A DNA stretch of 64,000 bases from Limosilactobacillus sp. WILCCON 0051 (lineage in GTDB: Bacteria > Bacillota > Bacilli > Lactobacillales > Lactobacillaceae): NCBI RefSeq assembly GCF_039955095.1, contig NZ_CP154878.1:1426001-1490000 (forward strand). Direction: 5' to 3'. The position numbers and the translations under genes were made by a program. The notes under the pieces were generated by a model. The model saw nothing but the letters and a program-made list of their open reading frames with translations, was not told the DNA's origin and did not search any database. Below are positions 25,291-35,936 of this stretch, piece after piece. Position 1 is the first letter of the stretch, and the number at the start of each line of letters is the position of its first letter.

Positions 25291-27126
25291 TCAGCTGTCT
25301 TCATCGGCCATTACCGAGATCACGTTTAGTTCAGTGAATCTGGTGGTAAATGGCGCCATTCGCAGCCCAGCCACTCGTTTTTCAATGGCTTGCTGCAAAC
25401 TGGCTGGAACATGCATAAACTGCAGATCCCGCACCAACGCGTACTGATTTTCCCGGTTGACCAGCAGCAGGGTCGCGCTGTCTTCGGTATAGCGAATCAA
25501 GCCCAAAACCTCATTACCAGCAACCATGACTCCAGTCTGTCCTTCTTTAAGCGATTCGCATTCTTGGCGGATATCCGACCAGTAGTGCACCGTCTTTTGT
25601 AATTCGGTGTTTTCACGTCCCCATGGAAAATAGCGGCGATTATCAGGATCCTTGCCGCCTTCTACGCCAGCTTCATCCCCGTAATAGACGCAAGGGATTC
25701 CCGGCAGGTTAAACAATAGGGCAAACGCGATCTTTACCAGTGGCACGCTTTGATTCAAAACGGTCAGGATGCGCTCGGTATCATGCGTTCCCAGGTTATT
25801 CAGACAATCAAGCAGGAAATTGCGCGGATAGTTTTCCACCAGCGTCAGCAAATCCTCGCCAGCCTTTATCGGATCACTATGACCCTGCAAAAAATTGATG
25901 ACCCACTGACGCAGCGGATAGTTCATCGTACCGTAAAGATTGTCGCCACTGACATAGGGACGGCGATGACCATAGCTGACCTTGCTGGAGGCATCCTCCC
26001 AGACTTCGCCAATCAGAATGCGATCATCATAGCGGTCCAGATTGCGACGAATGGCCCGCAGAAAATCATCCGGCAGCTCATCAGCCACGTCCAGCCGCCA
26101 GCCATCAACTCCCAGATCATTCCATTTAGTCAAGACACTGCCTCGCTCACCGTAGATGAACTGCTGATAGCTGGGATTGTCCTTATTGACCGTTGGCAGA
26201 TCATCAACTCCCCACCAACAGTCATATTGATCCGGGTAATGCTTGAAATTGAACCATTCATAATAAGAGCTGTTTTTGTCATTGGCCGCGCCGGTCTGCT
26301 TGCCATAGAGATGACCGGCGTTGAAATAGCGGCTGTTTTTGCCTACGTGATTGAAGACGCCATCCAAGATCAGATGCATATCGTTTTCATGCAGCATCGT
26401 GACCAAAGTCTTAAAGTCTTCTTCAGTTCCCAGCATTGGATCGATCTTTAAGTAGTCATTGGTATCGTAGCGATGATTGCTAGAGGCCTCAAATATTGGG
26501 TTCAGATAAAGTGCCGTCACGCCCAAGCGCTTAAGATAGGGAAGTTTGGCAATGATGCCGCGCAGGTTGCCGCCGTAAAAGTCCCAGCGCGCAATCTTAT
26601 GGTTCTCGTCATAGATATACATTGGTCGATCAGCGGTGGTTGCATATAAAAACGTATTTGGCTTCTTGCCGTCAATCTCACCATGCGGATTGCCATTTGC
26701 AAAGCGATCTGGAAAAATCTGGTAAAAAACCGCATTGCGATACCATTCCGGCCGTGGAACCTGCCGATCGTAACAGGTCAGCTGAAATGGCTCAACCTTA
26801 CTGATATCCGTGGTCTCTTTCCCCGTGCCGCCATGCAGATGTCCGAGGTAAAGCGCGGCATCGTTTTCGCGACGCACCCGGAAATAGTAGTGGTACAAGC
26901 CGGAAGTCGTAATCTTGATCTCGCCAGTATATTTGCCTGGTTCGTTTTCATCTTGAGTCAGCGGATAAAAAACCGTGTTCTCATCCAGCTTGGTAACGCC
27001 GACCGCGACCTGCGTAACGTTTTGGCAGTCAACCTTAACGCTGAATTGAACGTTGTTGCCTGCCTGCAGTGCTCCAAATGGCTGCTTGAACTCCAACTGC
27101 CAGGCATTGTAATGGATCTGCCCCAA
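25291..27126 (-). CDS. GH13 glycoside hydrolase (neopullulanase/maltodextrin glucosidase type)
   Basis: 611 residues: an N-terminal CBM34-like beta domain (about 1-125) and a GH13 barrel. Catalytic residues are visible: nucleophile Asp in GWRLDVADEL, acid/base Glu in LIGEVWEDA, and the transition-state Asp in LGTHDTER. LDGVFNHVG is conserved region I. Such enzymes cut maltodextrins or alpha-1,6 branches released from glycogen. TTG start at 27124-27126, behind GGGGGGA, 12 bases after glgP. Last gene of the operon, in the place occupied by an amylase/pullulanase in other lactobacilli. Confidence 0.9.
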   Translation of the reverse strand: MGQIHYNAWQLEFKQPFGALQAGNNVQFSVKVDCQNVTQVAVGVTKLDENTVFYPLTQDENEPGKYTGEIKITTSGLYHYYFRVRRENDAALYLGHLHGGTGKETTDISKVEPFQLTCYDRQVPRPEWYRNAVFYQIFPDRFANGNPHGEIDGKKPNTFLYATTADRPMYIYDENHKIARWDFYGGNLRGIIAKLPYLKRLGVTALYLNPIFEASSNHRYDTNDYLKIDPMLGTEEDFKTLVTMLHENDMHLILDGVFNHVGKNSRYFNAGHLYGKQTGAANDKNSSYYEWFNFKHYPDQYDCWWGVDDLPTVNKDNPSYQQFIYGERGSVLTKWNDLGVDGWRLDVADELPDDFLRAIRRNLDRYDDRILIGEVWEDASSKVSYGHRRPYVSGDNLYGTMNYPLRQWVINFLQGHSDPIKAGEDLLTLVENYPRNFLLDCLNNLGTHDTERILTVLNQSVPLVKIAFALLFNLPGIPCVYYGDEAGVEGGKDPDNRRYFPWGRENTELQKTVHYWSDIRQECESLKEGQTGVMVAGNEVLGLIRYTEDSATLLLVNRENQYALVRDLQFMHVPASLQQAIEKRVAGLRMAPFTTRFTELNVISVMADEDS

Positions 27127-27138
27127 AGCAGTCCCCCC

Positions 27139-29538
27139 TTACTTGTTTGGCGTCAGTTTCCAGACATCGTCAACGTAGCGGTCAATCGTCAAATCGGATG
27201 AGAAGTGGCCGGCATTGGCAGTGTTGATCAGACTCATCTGGGCCCAGTGCTTAGGGTTGCGGTAGGCCTGATCAACCTTGTCCTGCGCCTTGAGGTAGGA
27301 TTCAAAGTCGCGCAGCACAAAGAACTGATCGCCATTATACTGAACCAGCGACTCAAAAATCTCGCGGCCTTCCATGCTGATGTTTGGAATCGTGCCATCA
27401 ACGAACGCATCCACGACACGATGAATAACCGGGTCGTTTTCATAATACTCGCTGGCATGATATGAATTATCGGCATAGTAGCGGTAGACTTCCTGTGATG
27501 AGAGACCAAACGTAAAGATGTTGTCATCACCAACATAGTCATGAATTTCAATATTGGCGCCATCCATCGTAGCCACAGTCAGCGCACCGTTGGCCATGAG
27601 CTTCATATTGCTGGTCCCGGATGCTTCTTTTGAGGCCAGTGAGATCTGTTCCGAAACATCGGCAGCTGGAATAATCCGGTCAGCTAATGATACATTGTAG
27701 TTTTCCAAGAAGACGACCTTAAGCTTGTCATGGATGTCAGGATCGTTGTTGACCAGGTTGGCAACCTCATTGATGCACTTGATCACAGCCTTAGCGTATT
27801 GATAGCTTGGTGCTGCCTTGGCCCCAAAGATGAATACGCGTGGGTAGATGTCGGCATTTGGATTGGCCTTTAAATCTTGATAAAGCTTGACGATGCGCAG
27901 CAGGTTCAGCAGTTGGCGCTTGTAGGCATGCAGCCGCTTGATCTGAACGTCAAAGATGGCTTTTGATGAAACCTCGATTCCCGTCTGCTGCTTGATAAAC
28001 TTGGCCAGATCACGCTTGTTGGCCTGCTTGGCGGCAATCAGCTGATCCAAGACCTTGTTGTTGCTCCGGTACTTCAGCAGTTTCTCCAATTCAAGCGGGT
28101 TCTTGCGCCAGTCAGAGCCGATTTCCTGATCCAAAATAGCAGCCAGCCGCGGATTGTCGATGGCCATCCAGCGACGCAGCGTTACCCCATTAGTCTTGTT
28201 GTTGAAACGTTCGGGGTAAAGCCGATAGAAGTCATGCAGCACTTCTTTTTTCAGCAGCTCGGTATGCAGCTTGGCAACCCCGTTGATGCTGTGTGAGCCA
28301 ATGATTGCCAGGTGTGCCATGTGAACCTGGTTGTTGGCAATGATGCGCGTGCGGTTAATGAAGTTTTGATCATACTTGCCTTCCAAGGACAGCACGAAAC
28401 GCCGATCGATTTCTTGAATGATCTGCAGAATCCGTGGCACTTCCTGCTGCATCATGTTAATGTCCCAGCGTTCCATCGCCTCAGCCATAATCGTATGGTT
28501 GGTGTAGCTCATGACGTTGACCGTAACCTGCCAGGCATCCTCCCAGCCCAGGCCATGCTCATCCATCAAAAGACGCATCAATTCGGCGATTGCCATTGAA
28601 GGATGCGTATCATTGATGTGAACGGCAACGTATTGATCAAGCTTGGTTAAAGGCTGATCGTATTTTTCCAGATAGTGATTGAGAATGCTTTGCAGACCAG
28701 CCGAAACGAAGAAGTATTCTTGACGGATCCGCATGCGCCGACCATCTTCCGTTGAATCGTCAGGATAGAGCACGCTGGTCAGATCCTCAACCCGCCGCAG
28801 ATCGTCAATCGTCCGATACTTGCTTTCCTCGTCTTCAGGAATCTCAGCATCCCAAAGCCGCAGCGTGTTGACGACGCCATTCTCATAGCCGACCATCCCA
28901 GTATCGTACGGCACGGCCTTAACCAGCTGTGAGCCTTCATATACCGGCTTCAGCTGACCATTTTTCGGCTGCAGATAGACCTGACCGCCAAATCGAACCA
29001 GCACGGAATGCGTTTCTCGGCGTTCTTCCCAGACATTGCCTTCGTTCAGCCAGTTGTTTGGCAGTTCAACTTGATAGCCATCAATGAACTTCTGCTTAAA
29101 CAAACCGTACTTGTAGCGAATCCCGTTCCCATTGCCGGCATAGCCATCACTGGCCAGTGCGTCCATAAACGATGAGGCCAAGCGACCCAGGCCACCATTG
29201 CCAAGTGCCATGTCGTTTTCCTGTTCCACGACCTTTTCAAAATCAACGCCCAGTTCCTTCATGCCATCCTTGACGATCTCCAGCCAGCCCATGTTGAACA
29301 GATTGCTTTGCAGCATGCGGCCAGGCAGAAATTCAATCGAGAAGTAGTACAGCTGCTTTTTGTGCTGCTGATCATAGCTGCGCCAGGTGTGATGCCAGTT
29401 TTGGTTGTAGGCTGACTTGACCATGCCTGCCAAGACCTTGTACATGTCAAAATAGGAGGCCTCATCAATATCCAGGGCCAGATCGTCTTTTAAACGTCGC
29501 TTAAAATCCTGCTTAAACTGTGATTTTGTTAAACTCAA
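27139..29538 (-). CDS. glgP: Glycogen/maltodextrin phosphorylase
   Basis: 799 residues, a GT35 enzyme releasing glucose-1-phosphate from alpha-1,4-glucan ends. The PLP-lysine signature is EASGTSNMKLMANGALTVAT near residue 640. NGGLGRLASSFMDALA near 115 and HINDTHPSMAIAELMRLL near 310 are family blocks. TTG start (29536-29538) after GAGAGGGGA. It lies 35 bases after glgA. Together with the GH13 enzyme it forms the breakdown arm of an operon whose other genes make glycogen. Confidence 0.96.
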   Translation of the reverse strand: MSLTKSQFKQDFKRRLKDDLALDIDEASYFDMYKVLAGMVKSAYNQNWHHTWRSYDQQHKKQLYYFSIEFLPGRMLQSNLFNMGWLEIVKDGMKELGVDFEKVVEQENDMALGNGGLGRLASSFMDALASDGYAGNGNGIRYKYGLFKQKFIDGYQVELPNNWLNEGNVWEERRETHSVLVRFGGQVYLQPKNGQLKPVYEGSQLVKAVPYDTGMVGYENGVVNTLRLWDAEIPEDEESKYRTIDDLRRVEDLTSVLYPDDSTEDGRRMRIRQEYFFVSAGLQSILNHYLEKYDQPLTKLDQYVAVHINDTHPSMAIAELMRLLMDEHGLGWEDAWQVTVNVMSYTNHTIMAEAMERWDINMMQQEVPRILQIIQEIDRRFVLSLEGKYDQNFINRTRIIANNQVHMAHLAIIGSHSINGVAKLHTELLKKEVLHDFYRLYPERFNNKTNGVTLRRWMAIDNPRLAAILDQEIGSDWRKNPLELEKLLKYRSNNKVLDQLIAAKQANKRDLAKFIKQQTGIEVSSKAIFDVQIKRLHAYKRQLLNLLRIVKLYQDLKANPNADIYPRVFIFGAKAAPSYQYAKAVIKCINEVANLVNNDPDIHDKLKVVFLENYNVSLADRIIPAADVSEQISLASKEASGTSNMKLMANGALTVATMDGANIEIHDYVGDDNIFTFGLSSQEVYRYYADNSYHASEYYENDPVIHRVVDAFVDGTIPNISMEGREIFESLVQYNGDQFFVLRDFESYLKAQDKVDQAYRNPKHWAQMSLINTANAGHFSSDLTIDRYVDDVWKLTPNK

Positions 29539-29573
29539 ATTTCTATCCCCTCTCAGTTTTTCGCAATCAAAAA

Positions 29574-31001
29574 CTAAAACAGTGACTTATACATATCCAG
29601 ATAGGCCTGGCTCTGCTTATCCCAGCTAAAGTCTTTAGCCATCGCGTTTTGCATCAGATGACGCCAGATTTTCGGCTGTTGATAGGTTGCCATGGCTTCT
29701 TTAATAGCCTCCATCATGTAAAAGCCGCTAAACTGCTCAAAGCCAAAGCCCGTACCAGTATTGGTGATCGGATTATATGGCTCGACGCTGTCCTTTAGTC
29801 CCCCGATTTGGTGAACGATTGGCAGCGTGCCATAGCGCATTGAAATCATCTGCGAAAGTCCGCATGGCTCAAAACCAGATGGCATCAAGAACATATCGGC
29901 TCCTGCGTAAATGCGCTGGGCCAGACCAACATCAAACTCAATCTTGGCGCCAAACTTGTCATGATGAACGCCGTTGAACCAACGAAAATCGTGTTCAAAA
30001 TTGGCATAGCCCGTTCCCAGCAGAACAACTTGCACATCAAATTTCATCAGATTTTCCATTTCATTGACGACCAACTGGAATCCTTTTTGATAAGTCAGCC
30101 GGCTGACGATCCCGATCAATGGAACGTCTGGACGTTGCGGCAGGCCAAACTCTTTTTGCAGGGCTGCCTTATCCTTGGCCTTACCCTTGAGATCCTTAAC
30201 TGTGTAATTGGCAGCCAGATTAGGATCAGTTGCCGGGTTGTTGACGTCATAGTCGATCCCGTTTAGAATACCGCACAGCTTAAAGTTTTCCATGCGCAGC
30301 ACCTCATCCAGATGACAGCCAAATTCGGGTGTCTGAATCTCGGACGCATAGCTAGGACTGACCGTGTTGACCCGATCAGCATACAGAATTCCGGCTTTCA
30401 TAAAGTTAACGGCCGTGCCATAGCGAACGGTGCCATCGTCATAACGTTCCGGCGACATGCCAAACAGTTCGGTCATGACTTCGCGGCCATACTCACCCTG
30501 GAATTCCAGATTATGGATCGTCAAAACGGTCTTGATGTGATGATATGGTCCAACCCAGCCATATTTTTCCTTGAGCAGAAACGGCATAAACGCGGTATGG
30601 TAGTCGTTACAGTTTAAAACGTCCGGCACCCAGTTGTAGCGGCCCATCAATTCACAGGCTGCCTGCTGAAACCAGGCAAACCGCTCTCCATCGTCATAGT
30701 AGCCGTAAAGCTTAGGCCGATCAAAATAGTAACGGTTGTCCAAAAACATGTAGCGCACGCCGTCTTGATAGAGCGTCTCAACGCCACAGTACTCGGTTCG
30801 CCAGCCGACTTTAACCTCAAACGAGCCCCAGCTTTCCATTTTTTCTTGAAACTTGCCTGGCATCCAGCGCCACAGCGGCAAAACCACCCGCACCTCATGA
30901 CCTTTTTTAGCAAGGGCTTTCGGCAGCGCGCCGACCACGTCACCCAGGCCGCCGCTCTTAAAGAAAGGGGCGCATTCCGCGGCCGCAAACATAATTTTCA
31001 T
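29574..31001 (-). CDS. glgA: Glycogen synthase (ADP-glucose dependent)
   Basis: 475 residues, GT5. The ADP-glucose site KSGGLGDVVGALPKAL is at 16-31; VLTIHNLEFQGEYGREV, GIVSRLTYQKGFQL and the C-terminal PSGFEPCGLSQMISMRYGTLPIVHQ (split in this description) with Glu of the retaining motif are all present. It elongates alpha-1,4-glucan from ADP-glucose made by GlgC/GlgD. Only 2 bases separate it from glgD. Confidence 0.97.
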   Translation of the reverse strand: MKIMFAAAECAPFFKSGGLGDVVGALPKALAKKGHEVRVVLPLWRWMPGKFQEKMESWGSFEVKVGWRTEYCGVETLYQDGVRYMFLDNRYYFDRPKLYGYYDDGERFAWFQQAACELMGRYNWVPDVLNCNDYHTAFMPFLLKEKYGWVGPYHHIKTVLTIHNLEFQGEYGREVMTELFGMSPERYDDGTVRYGTAVNFMKAGILYADRVNTVSPSYASEIQTPEFGCHLDEVLRMENFKLCGILNGIDYDVNNPATDPNLAANYTVKDLKGKAKDKAALQKEFGLPQRPDVPLIGIVSRLTYQKGFQLVVNEMENLMKFDVQVVLLGTGYANFEHDFRWFNGVHHDKFGAKIEFDVGLAQRIYAGADMFLMPSGFEPCGLSQMISMRYGTLPIVHQIGGLKDSVEPYNPITNTGTGFGFEQFSGFYMMEAIKEAMATYQQPKIWRHLMQNAMAKDFSWDKQSQAYLDMYKSLF

Positions 31002-31003
31002 GA

Positions 31004-32167
31004 TTAATTCGCCTCTTCTTCCGTACTGCTCAAATTAGCCTCAACTCGGGTATTTTTTGGCACTACCAAAATGTTGTCAGGAGTCCCGACGATTTTGACG
31101 CCCGGTTTGACGACCACGTTTTTATCAAGAATTGCCCAGTGAACCTCGGCATCATGACCGATCCTTGCATTTGGCATCACGATCGAGTTGGTTACGACAG
31201 CTTTTGGATCAACGACTGAGCGCCGTGAGATCAAACTGTCGGAAACCGTACCGTAAATATCGCAGCCGGTTGCCAGATGACTGTTCTTAACCTTGGCGTG
31301 TCTGTCGTAGTAGGTAGCAACCTCATTGCGCGTCCGGGTAATAATGCGCTGATTGGTATAGAGCAGCTCGTTCATTTTGTTGGAATCAAGCATGTCTTTG
31401 TTGGCTTGGTAATAGCTTGGCAGGTCATAGATGTTCTGCAGATAGCCGACGTATTCATAGCCGCCTGCCAACCCTGGCTTAGGCAGCTGCGCTTTTAAAA
31501 AGTCATCCAACTGCGCTGGGGCATCCATCTGCTGTCCCTTGCGCAAGGCGTCGATCAGCCAGCGCGTATCAGCGATGTAGACGTTCATTGACAGGTTGAA
31601 GCTTCCTGTTTGATCAGACAATTTGGCAAACTCATCACAGGTAATCACGTTGCCCAGGCTGTCAAAGCTCAAGATGTTGTCGTAAGTGGCAATCTCATCG
31701 GCATCGGTCCGGCTGTAGATTACCGTCAGCGGTTTATCAGTCTGCTTGTGAATCTTTAAAGCTGCCCGCAGATTGAGATTGCAAAGCATCCGCGTCCCCA
31801 TGATAACCGTGTAGGCAGTGTGCGATTTTTCCAAAAACTCAATCGTATTGTCGAAATACTTTTCGCCAGCGGCCTTTTTATTTTCGCTGTCCTGGAAATA
31901 GTTGACGTACTGATAGGAACCGATTGCATCCAGTCCCCATTCACGACCGCCACCCAGGTGATCAAAAACGGACCGCACCTTGTCTTCGTCTTCAATCAGC
32001 TGAACGTTACGGATCCCGGCATTGACGACGCTGGACAGCTCAAAGTCGATCAAGCGGTACTTGCAGTCAAAAAACAGCGTTCCCAGTGGTCGTTCGTTGG
32101 TTAATGGCTTTAAGGCATCATCATTGAGCTCGTCAACAATGATTGCACACATTTGATTATTCTTCAT
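31004..32167 (-). CDS. glgD: ADP-glucose pyrophosphorylase, GlgD subunit
   Basis: 387 residues, homologous to GlgC but lacking its GGxGTRL nucleotide-binding loop: the N-terminus reads [20 protein letters not shown] instead. It is the regulatory partner that raises GlgC activity in the Firmicutes GlgC-GlgD complex. A C-terminal left-handed beta-helix (about 285-380) is indicated by repeated I/V-G/N hexapeptides. It overlaps glgC by 11 bases. Confidence 0.94.
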   Translation of the reverse strand: MKNNQMCAIIVDELNDDALKPLTNERPLGTLFFDCKYRLIDFELSSVVNAGIRNVQLIEDEDKVRSVFDHLGGGREWGLDAIGSYQYVNYFQDSENKKAAGEKYFDNTIEFLEKSHTAYTVIMGTRMLCNLNLRAALKIHKQTDKPLTVIYSRTDADEIATYDNILSFDSLGNVITCDEFAKLSDQTGSFNLSMNVYIADTRWLIDALRKGQQMDAPAQLDDFLKAQLPKPGLAGGYEYVGYLQNIYDLPSYYQANKDMLDSNKMNELLYTNQRIITRTRNEVATYYDRHAKVKNSHLATGCDIYGTVSDSLISRRSVVDPKAVVTNSIVMPNARIGHDAEVHWAILDKNVVVKPGVKIVGTPDNILVVPKNTRVEANLSSTEEEAN

Positions 32168-33308
32168 TTGAAGTTCCCCCTAACGTTTCGCCATTGCCGA
32201 CTACTGCAATGTCATCATCTCCGCCATCGATCGTTACGCCATCGCCAATCACGGCATTCTCGCCAATAATGGCCCGCCGAATCGTAACGTCGCGACCGAT
32301 GCTGGCACCTGGCATGATCATACTGTCGATCACCTGACTGCCTTCTTTGACCCGAACATTGGCTGACAGAATACTGTGCTGAATCTTACCAGCCACGTAG
32401 CAGCCATCGACAATCATCGACTGTGAGACTTCCGCCGTATCCGTCAGCATCTGTGGTGGCGCCAGTGGACTGCGGGAATTGATCCGCCAGCTGCGATCCT
32501 GCATGTTAAGACCGTTGTTTGGCTCCAGAAATTCCATATTGGCCTGCCAAAGCGACATGATTGTCCCAACATCCCGCCAGTAGCCTGAGAAGCGGTAGGC
32601 GTAGACTGGCTCGCCGCTGTCCAGATAGTATGGAATTACGTTCTTACCAAAGTCGAGCATATTGTCGTTTTTAGTAAAGTTGTTGACCAAGACCTCGCGC
32701 AGCCGAGCCCAGTTAAAGATGTAGATCCCCATAGATGCGTGGTTGCTCTTTGGCTCAGCCGGCTTTTCCACGAACTCGGTAATCCGATCATGCTCATCAG
32801 TGTTCATGATGCCGAATCGCGAAGCATCTTCCCATGGCACGTCGATTACGGCCACCGTCAAAGAGGCGCCGTTATCAATATGCTGCTGCAGCATGTCGCT
32901 GTAGTCCATCTTGTAGATGTGATCGCCCGACAAGACCAGCAGATACTTTGGATTGATACTGTCGATATAGTCGATATTTTGATAGATGGCATGGGCCGTT
33001 CCCGCAAACCACTTGCTGCCGTCTGGACTGGAGTATGGCTGCAGGATCGTTACGCCAGAGTCCAAACGATCCAATCCCCAGCTGGCCCCGTTACCAATGT
33101 GCCGATCCAAAACCAGGGGCTGATACTGCGTGATTACGCCAATATTACGAATGCCTGAATTGACACAGTTGCTCATTGTAAAATCAATAATTCGATAGCG
33201 GCCGCCAAATGGTACGGCAGGCTTGGCTTGATTCTGCGTCAGCTTGCCCAGACGAGTTCCCTTACCGCCGGCCAATACAATCCCTAACATTTCATCATTC
33301 ATAATCAT
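32157..33308 (-). CDS. glgC: Glucose-1-phosphate adenylyltransferase, catalytic subunit
   Basis: 383 residues. The nucleotidyltransferase motif [20 protein letters not shown] and the Lys/Pro segment [16 protein letters not shown] are present, also [15 protein letters not shown] and [11 protein letters not shown]. It makes ADP-glucose from ATP and glucose-1-phosphate, the committed step of glycogen synthesis. The C-terminal beta-helix supports oligomerisation with GlgD. It begins 29 bases after glgB. Confidence 0.97.
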   Translation of the reverse strand: MIMNDEMLGIVLAGGKGTRLGKLTQNQAKPAVPFGGRYRIIDFTMSNCVNSGIRNIGVITQYQPLVLDRHIGNGASWGLDRLDSGVTILQPYSSPDGSKWFAGTAHAIYQNIDYIDSINPKYLLVLSGDHIYKMDYSDMLQQHIDNGASLTVAVIDVPWEDASRFGIMNTDEHDRITEFVEKPAEPKSNHASMGIYIFNWARLREVLVNNFTKNDNMLDFGKNVIPYYLDSGEPVYAYRFSGYWRDVGTIMSLWQANMEFLEPNNGLNMQDRSWRINSRSPLAPPQMLTDTAEVSQSMIVDGCYVAGKIQHSILSANVRVKEGSQVIDSMIMPGASIGRDVTIRRAIIGENAVIGDGVTIDGGDDDIAVVGNGETLGGTSNEE

Positions 33309-33337
33309 GGATGGTGGGCTCCATCCAACACCCCTTT

Positions 33338-35311
33338 CTATTTGCTCCCCGCTTGCTGCTGTTTTTTATCGGTTGGCTTAGCTTGCTTTCTTGGTCGCGG
33401 CTGTGGCTTACGACGCGCGATCTTGACATCCTTGCCAGGTTTTAGAATCAAAGCCCCCAATGCCGGTACCGTGGTTTCAATCGTATACTCATATTCTTTA
33501 AATGAATCCGGCTTGGTATGACAGGCAGGATTATTTCGAGTCCAGGTGCCGCCAAACTCCTTCATTTCAGTATTAAGAATCTCATGATAGGTACCCGCGT
33601 AAGGAACGCCGATCTTAAAGCCGCGTCTTTCAACCGGCGTGTAGTTCAGAATCACGATCAAAAAATCACGCTTGCGCTTACCATGCCGAATATAGCTCAA
33701 GACCGTCTGATCCTTATTATCGGCATCAATGATCTCTAGGCCGCTGTCTTTAGTATCCAGTTCCCAAAGCGATGGGTTGTCATGATACAGGCCGTTTAAA
33801 ACCGCGGTAAAGTGCTGCATCGTTTGATTCAACGGGTCTTTTAGGTCAACCCATTCCAGTGGTGCATCATATTTCCATTCAAGATACTGGCCAAACTCAC
33901 CGCCCATAAACAGCAGCTTCTTGCCTGGATGCGTCATCTGCCAGACATACAGATTCCGCAGCTGGGCAAACTGCTTATAGCGATCGCCCCACATCTTGTT
34001 CATCAGACTGCGCTTGCCATGAACCACCTCATCATGCGACAGCGGCAGGATGAAGTTTTCCGCCAAGCGATACATAAACGAGAAGGTCAGCTTGTGGAAG
34101 TCAAAGCTGCGATAGATTGGATCCTCGCTGTAAAAGTCCAGCGTATCATTCATCCAGCCCATGTTCCACTTGTAGTCAAAGCCCAGCGCACCATCCTCGA
34201 TTCGACCGGAAACCTGTACGCCAGCCGAGCTTTCCTCCGCAATCCATAACGACTCGGGGTGCTCAAGCTTGACGGCTTTGGTTGCTTTATGCAAAAAATC
34301 ATAGCCTTCCAGGTTGCGCGTGTCGCCATACTTATTCGGCTTCCAGGGACCGAAATCGTAGTCCAGATAGATGATGCTGGAAATTGCATCAGCCCGAATC
34401 CCATCAACGTGATAGGCATTCAGCCAAAACAGCGCGCTGGAGATCAAAAATGACTGTACCTGCGGCTTGCCCAGATCAAAGTTCAAGGCACCCCAGCCGA
34501 TGTTTTTAGCCCGATCGGCATCCTCATACTCAAACGTCGGCGTGCCATCATAATAAGCCAGCGCGTCATCATTGATATTAAAATGACCAGGCACCCAATC
34601 AACGATTACGCCAATGTTGGCCTGATGACAGCTCTCGACGAATTCTTGAAACTGTTCGGGAGTGCCATAGCTGGAACAAAGCGCATAAAAGCCAATAATC
34701 TGATAGCCCCAGGATGCCGGCAGCGGATGTTCCATCAGCGGCATAAACTCAACGTGACTGTAATGCATCTTTTTTAAATAAGGAATCAGTTCCCGCGTCA
34801 GATCACTAAAATCATAGGGAGTACCGTCTTCATGAAAACGCCATGAGCCGGCATGCACCTCATAAATATTAAGTGGACGATTAAAGTGATGCTCGCGTTT
34901 TTGCCGTCCCCGCCATAAGCCGTCTTTCCACTTTCGGTTAGGAAAATCGATGATCCGGGCGGCCACGCCAGGTCGCTGTTCAAAACAGACCGCGAATGGA
35001 TCAATTTTCATGATTTCGCGGCCGGTACTCTGCTTGATATTAAATTTATAAAGCTGACCGGCCTGTGCCTGGTCGGTAAAAATGCTCCAGACACCGTATT
35101 GATCCTTTTGCATTGGCAGCGAATGCTCATCCCATTGATTGAAGTCACCGACCAGCCAAACCTGCTGAGCATGCGGTGCCCAGACCCGAAAAACGAATCC
35201 CTCGCTTTCTGCGCGTTTTTCGCGATGAACGCCTAAAACATCTTGGGCACGATAATTCGAGCCATCGACAAAGGCCTGCAGCGAGGCTGACAAATCCTTT
35301 TCACTCAGCAT
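33338..35311 (-). CDS. glgB: 1,4-alpha-glucan branching enzyme
   Basis: 657 residues: an N-terminal CBM48 module ([20 protein letters not shown] near 40), a GH13 barrel with nucleophile Asp in [15 protein letters not shown], Glu in [11 protein letters not shown] and Asp in [14 protein letters not shown], and the C-terminal beta domain. The last 30 residues are an Arg/Lys/Pro/Gln-rich tail ([14 protein letters not shown]) not normal for the family. First gene of glgBCDAP-GH13; AAGGGGTGA precedes the ATG. The long upstream leader holds candidate control sites. Confidence 0.97.
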   Translation of the reverse strand: MLSEKDLSASLQAFVDGSNYRAQDVLGVHREKRAESEGFVFRVWAPHAQQVWLVGDFNQWDEHSLPMQKDQYGVWSIFTDQAQAGQLYKFNIKQSTGREIMKIDPFAVCFEQRPGVAARIIDFPNRKWKDGLWRGRQKREHHFNRPLNIYEVHAGSWRFHEDGTPYDFSDLTRELIPYLKKMHYSHVEFMPLMEHPLPASWGYQIIGFYALCSSYGTPEQFQEFVESCHQANIGVIVDWVPGHFNINDDALAYYDGTPTFEYEDADRAKNIGWGALNFDLGKPQVQSFLISSALFWLNAYHVDGIRADAISSIIYLDYDFGPWKPNKYGDTRNLEGYDFLHKATKAVKLEHPESLWIAEESSAGVQVSGRIEDGALGFDYKWNMGWMNDTLDFYSEDPIYRSFDFHKLTFSFMYRLAENFILPLSHDEVVHGKRSLMNKMWGDRYKQFAQLRNLYVWQMTHPGKKLLFMGGEFGQYLEWKYDAPLEWVDLKDPLNQTMQHFTAVLNGLYHDNPSLWELDTKDSGLEIIDADNKDQTVLSYIRHGKRKRDFLIVILNYTPVERRGFKIGVPYAGTYHEILNTEMKEFGGTWTRNNPACHTKPDSFKEYEYTIETTVPALGALILKPGKDVKIARRKPQPRPRKQAKPTDKKQQQAGSK

Positions 35312-35357
35312 TTGATCACCCCTTTACAAAAACAAATGTAAATTTTATGCATAAAAA

Positions 35358-35374
35358 TAGCTAATTATTAGCTA
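35358..35374. promoter_or_regulatory. 17-bp perfect palindrome in front of glgB
   Basis: TAGCTAAT-T-ATTAGCTA, about 45 bases before the glgB start codon; possible operator or a short mRNA hairpin. Confidence 0.45.
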
Positions 35375-35469
35375 AAAGCACTTTTTTATTAATTATTAAA
35401 AATTAATTAACAAAATCAGCCAACTATCTTTTTCAAAAGAAATTTCGTTTACTGCTTTTAACTAATTAA

Positions 35470-35498
35470 AGTATAAAACGACTCCGTACTTTCAACAA
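35470..35498 (-). promoter_or_regulatory. Putative promoter of the glycogen operon
   Basis: TTGTTG (35493-35498), 17-base spacer, TATACT (35470-35475) on the minus strand, giving a leader of about 150 bases before glgB. Confidence 0.4.
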
Positions 35499-35510
35499 CA
35501 CGAACTTAAT

Positions 35511-35550
35511 TAAATCTGTAATATATTATTAGTAATCTAATACAGATTTA
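35511..35550. promoter_or_regulatory. Perfect 10-bp inverted repeat upstream of the glg promoter
   Basis: TAAATCTGTA (35511-35520) and TACAGATTTA (35541-35550), 20 bases apart, 12 bases upstream of the putative -35 box; spacing suits a dimeric regulator contacting two turns. Confidence 0.45.
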
Positions 35551-35699
35551 GGAAATTGTTTCAAAAAAGTGTTTTTTTTCAGTTTTTTTTGCAACATATG
35601 CCCCTTGAATTGTAATTTTGACAACAGCATATCCTGCTTGATCCATTTTAAATGAATATTCTTTAATCTATTTGGTTCGTTCCATTTATAAAAATGCAT
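35529..35699 (-). CDS. Possible small basic protein or remnant
   Basis: A 56-codon frame beginning MHFYKWNEPNRLKNIHLKW and rich in Lys. It is AT-rich, has only a weak GGAACG in front of the ATG, and overlaps the inverted repeat. No family recognised. It may be a decayed fragment or chance. Confidence 0.2.
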   Translation of the reverse strand: MHFYKWNEPNRLKNIHLKWIKQDMLLSKLQFKGHMLQKKLKKNTFLKQFPKSVLDY

Positions 35700-35879
35700 C
35701 GTTCCATAATTTTCTTTTGGATATGATCAATTGAAAAAATAGTGATTATTCAAACAGACAAGCAGTTTCTGCGTCCTTAATCTAAGATCTGGCTGAGCAG
35801 CGATTAGATTGATCATCATAAGCCAGCATGAACGGGATCAAATTTCAAACTATACTGTAATTCAGCCACAGCCCACTTT

Positions 35880-35895
35880 TAGAAAACGTTTACAT
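35880..35895 (-). promoter_or_regulatory. cre-like site (catabolite control)
   Basis: On the minus strand ATGTAAACGTTTTCTA fits the 16-base CcpA consensus WTGNAANCGNWNNCWW at every fixed position. It lies between rnpB and glgB, about 380 bases upstream of the putative glg promoter. Confidence 0.55.
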
Positions 35896-35905
35896 TTTAT
35901 GGTAA

Positions 35906-35931
35906 TAAAAAAACCCGAGCATAACTCGGGT
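35906..35931 (-). terminator. Terminator of rnpB
   Basis: ACCCGAG-CATAA-CTCGGGT followed by T7 on the minus strand, directly behind the RNase P RNA. Confidence 0.85.
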
Positions 35932-35936
35932 ACCTG

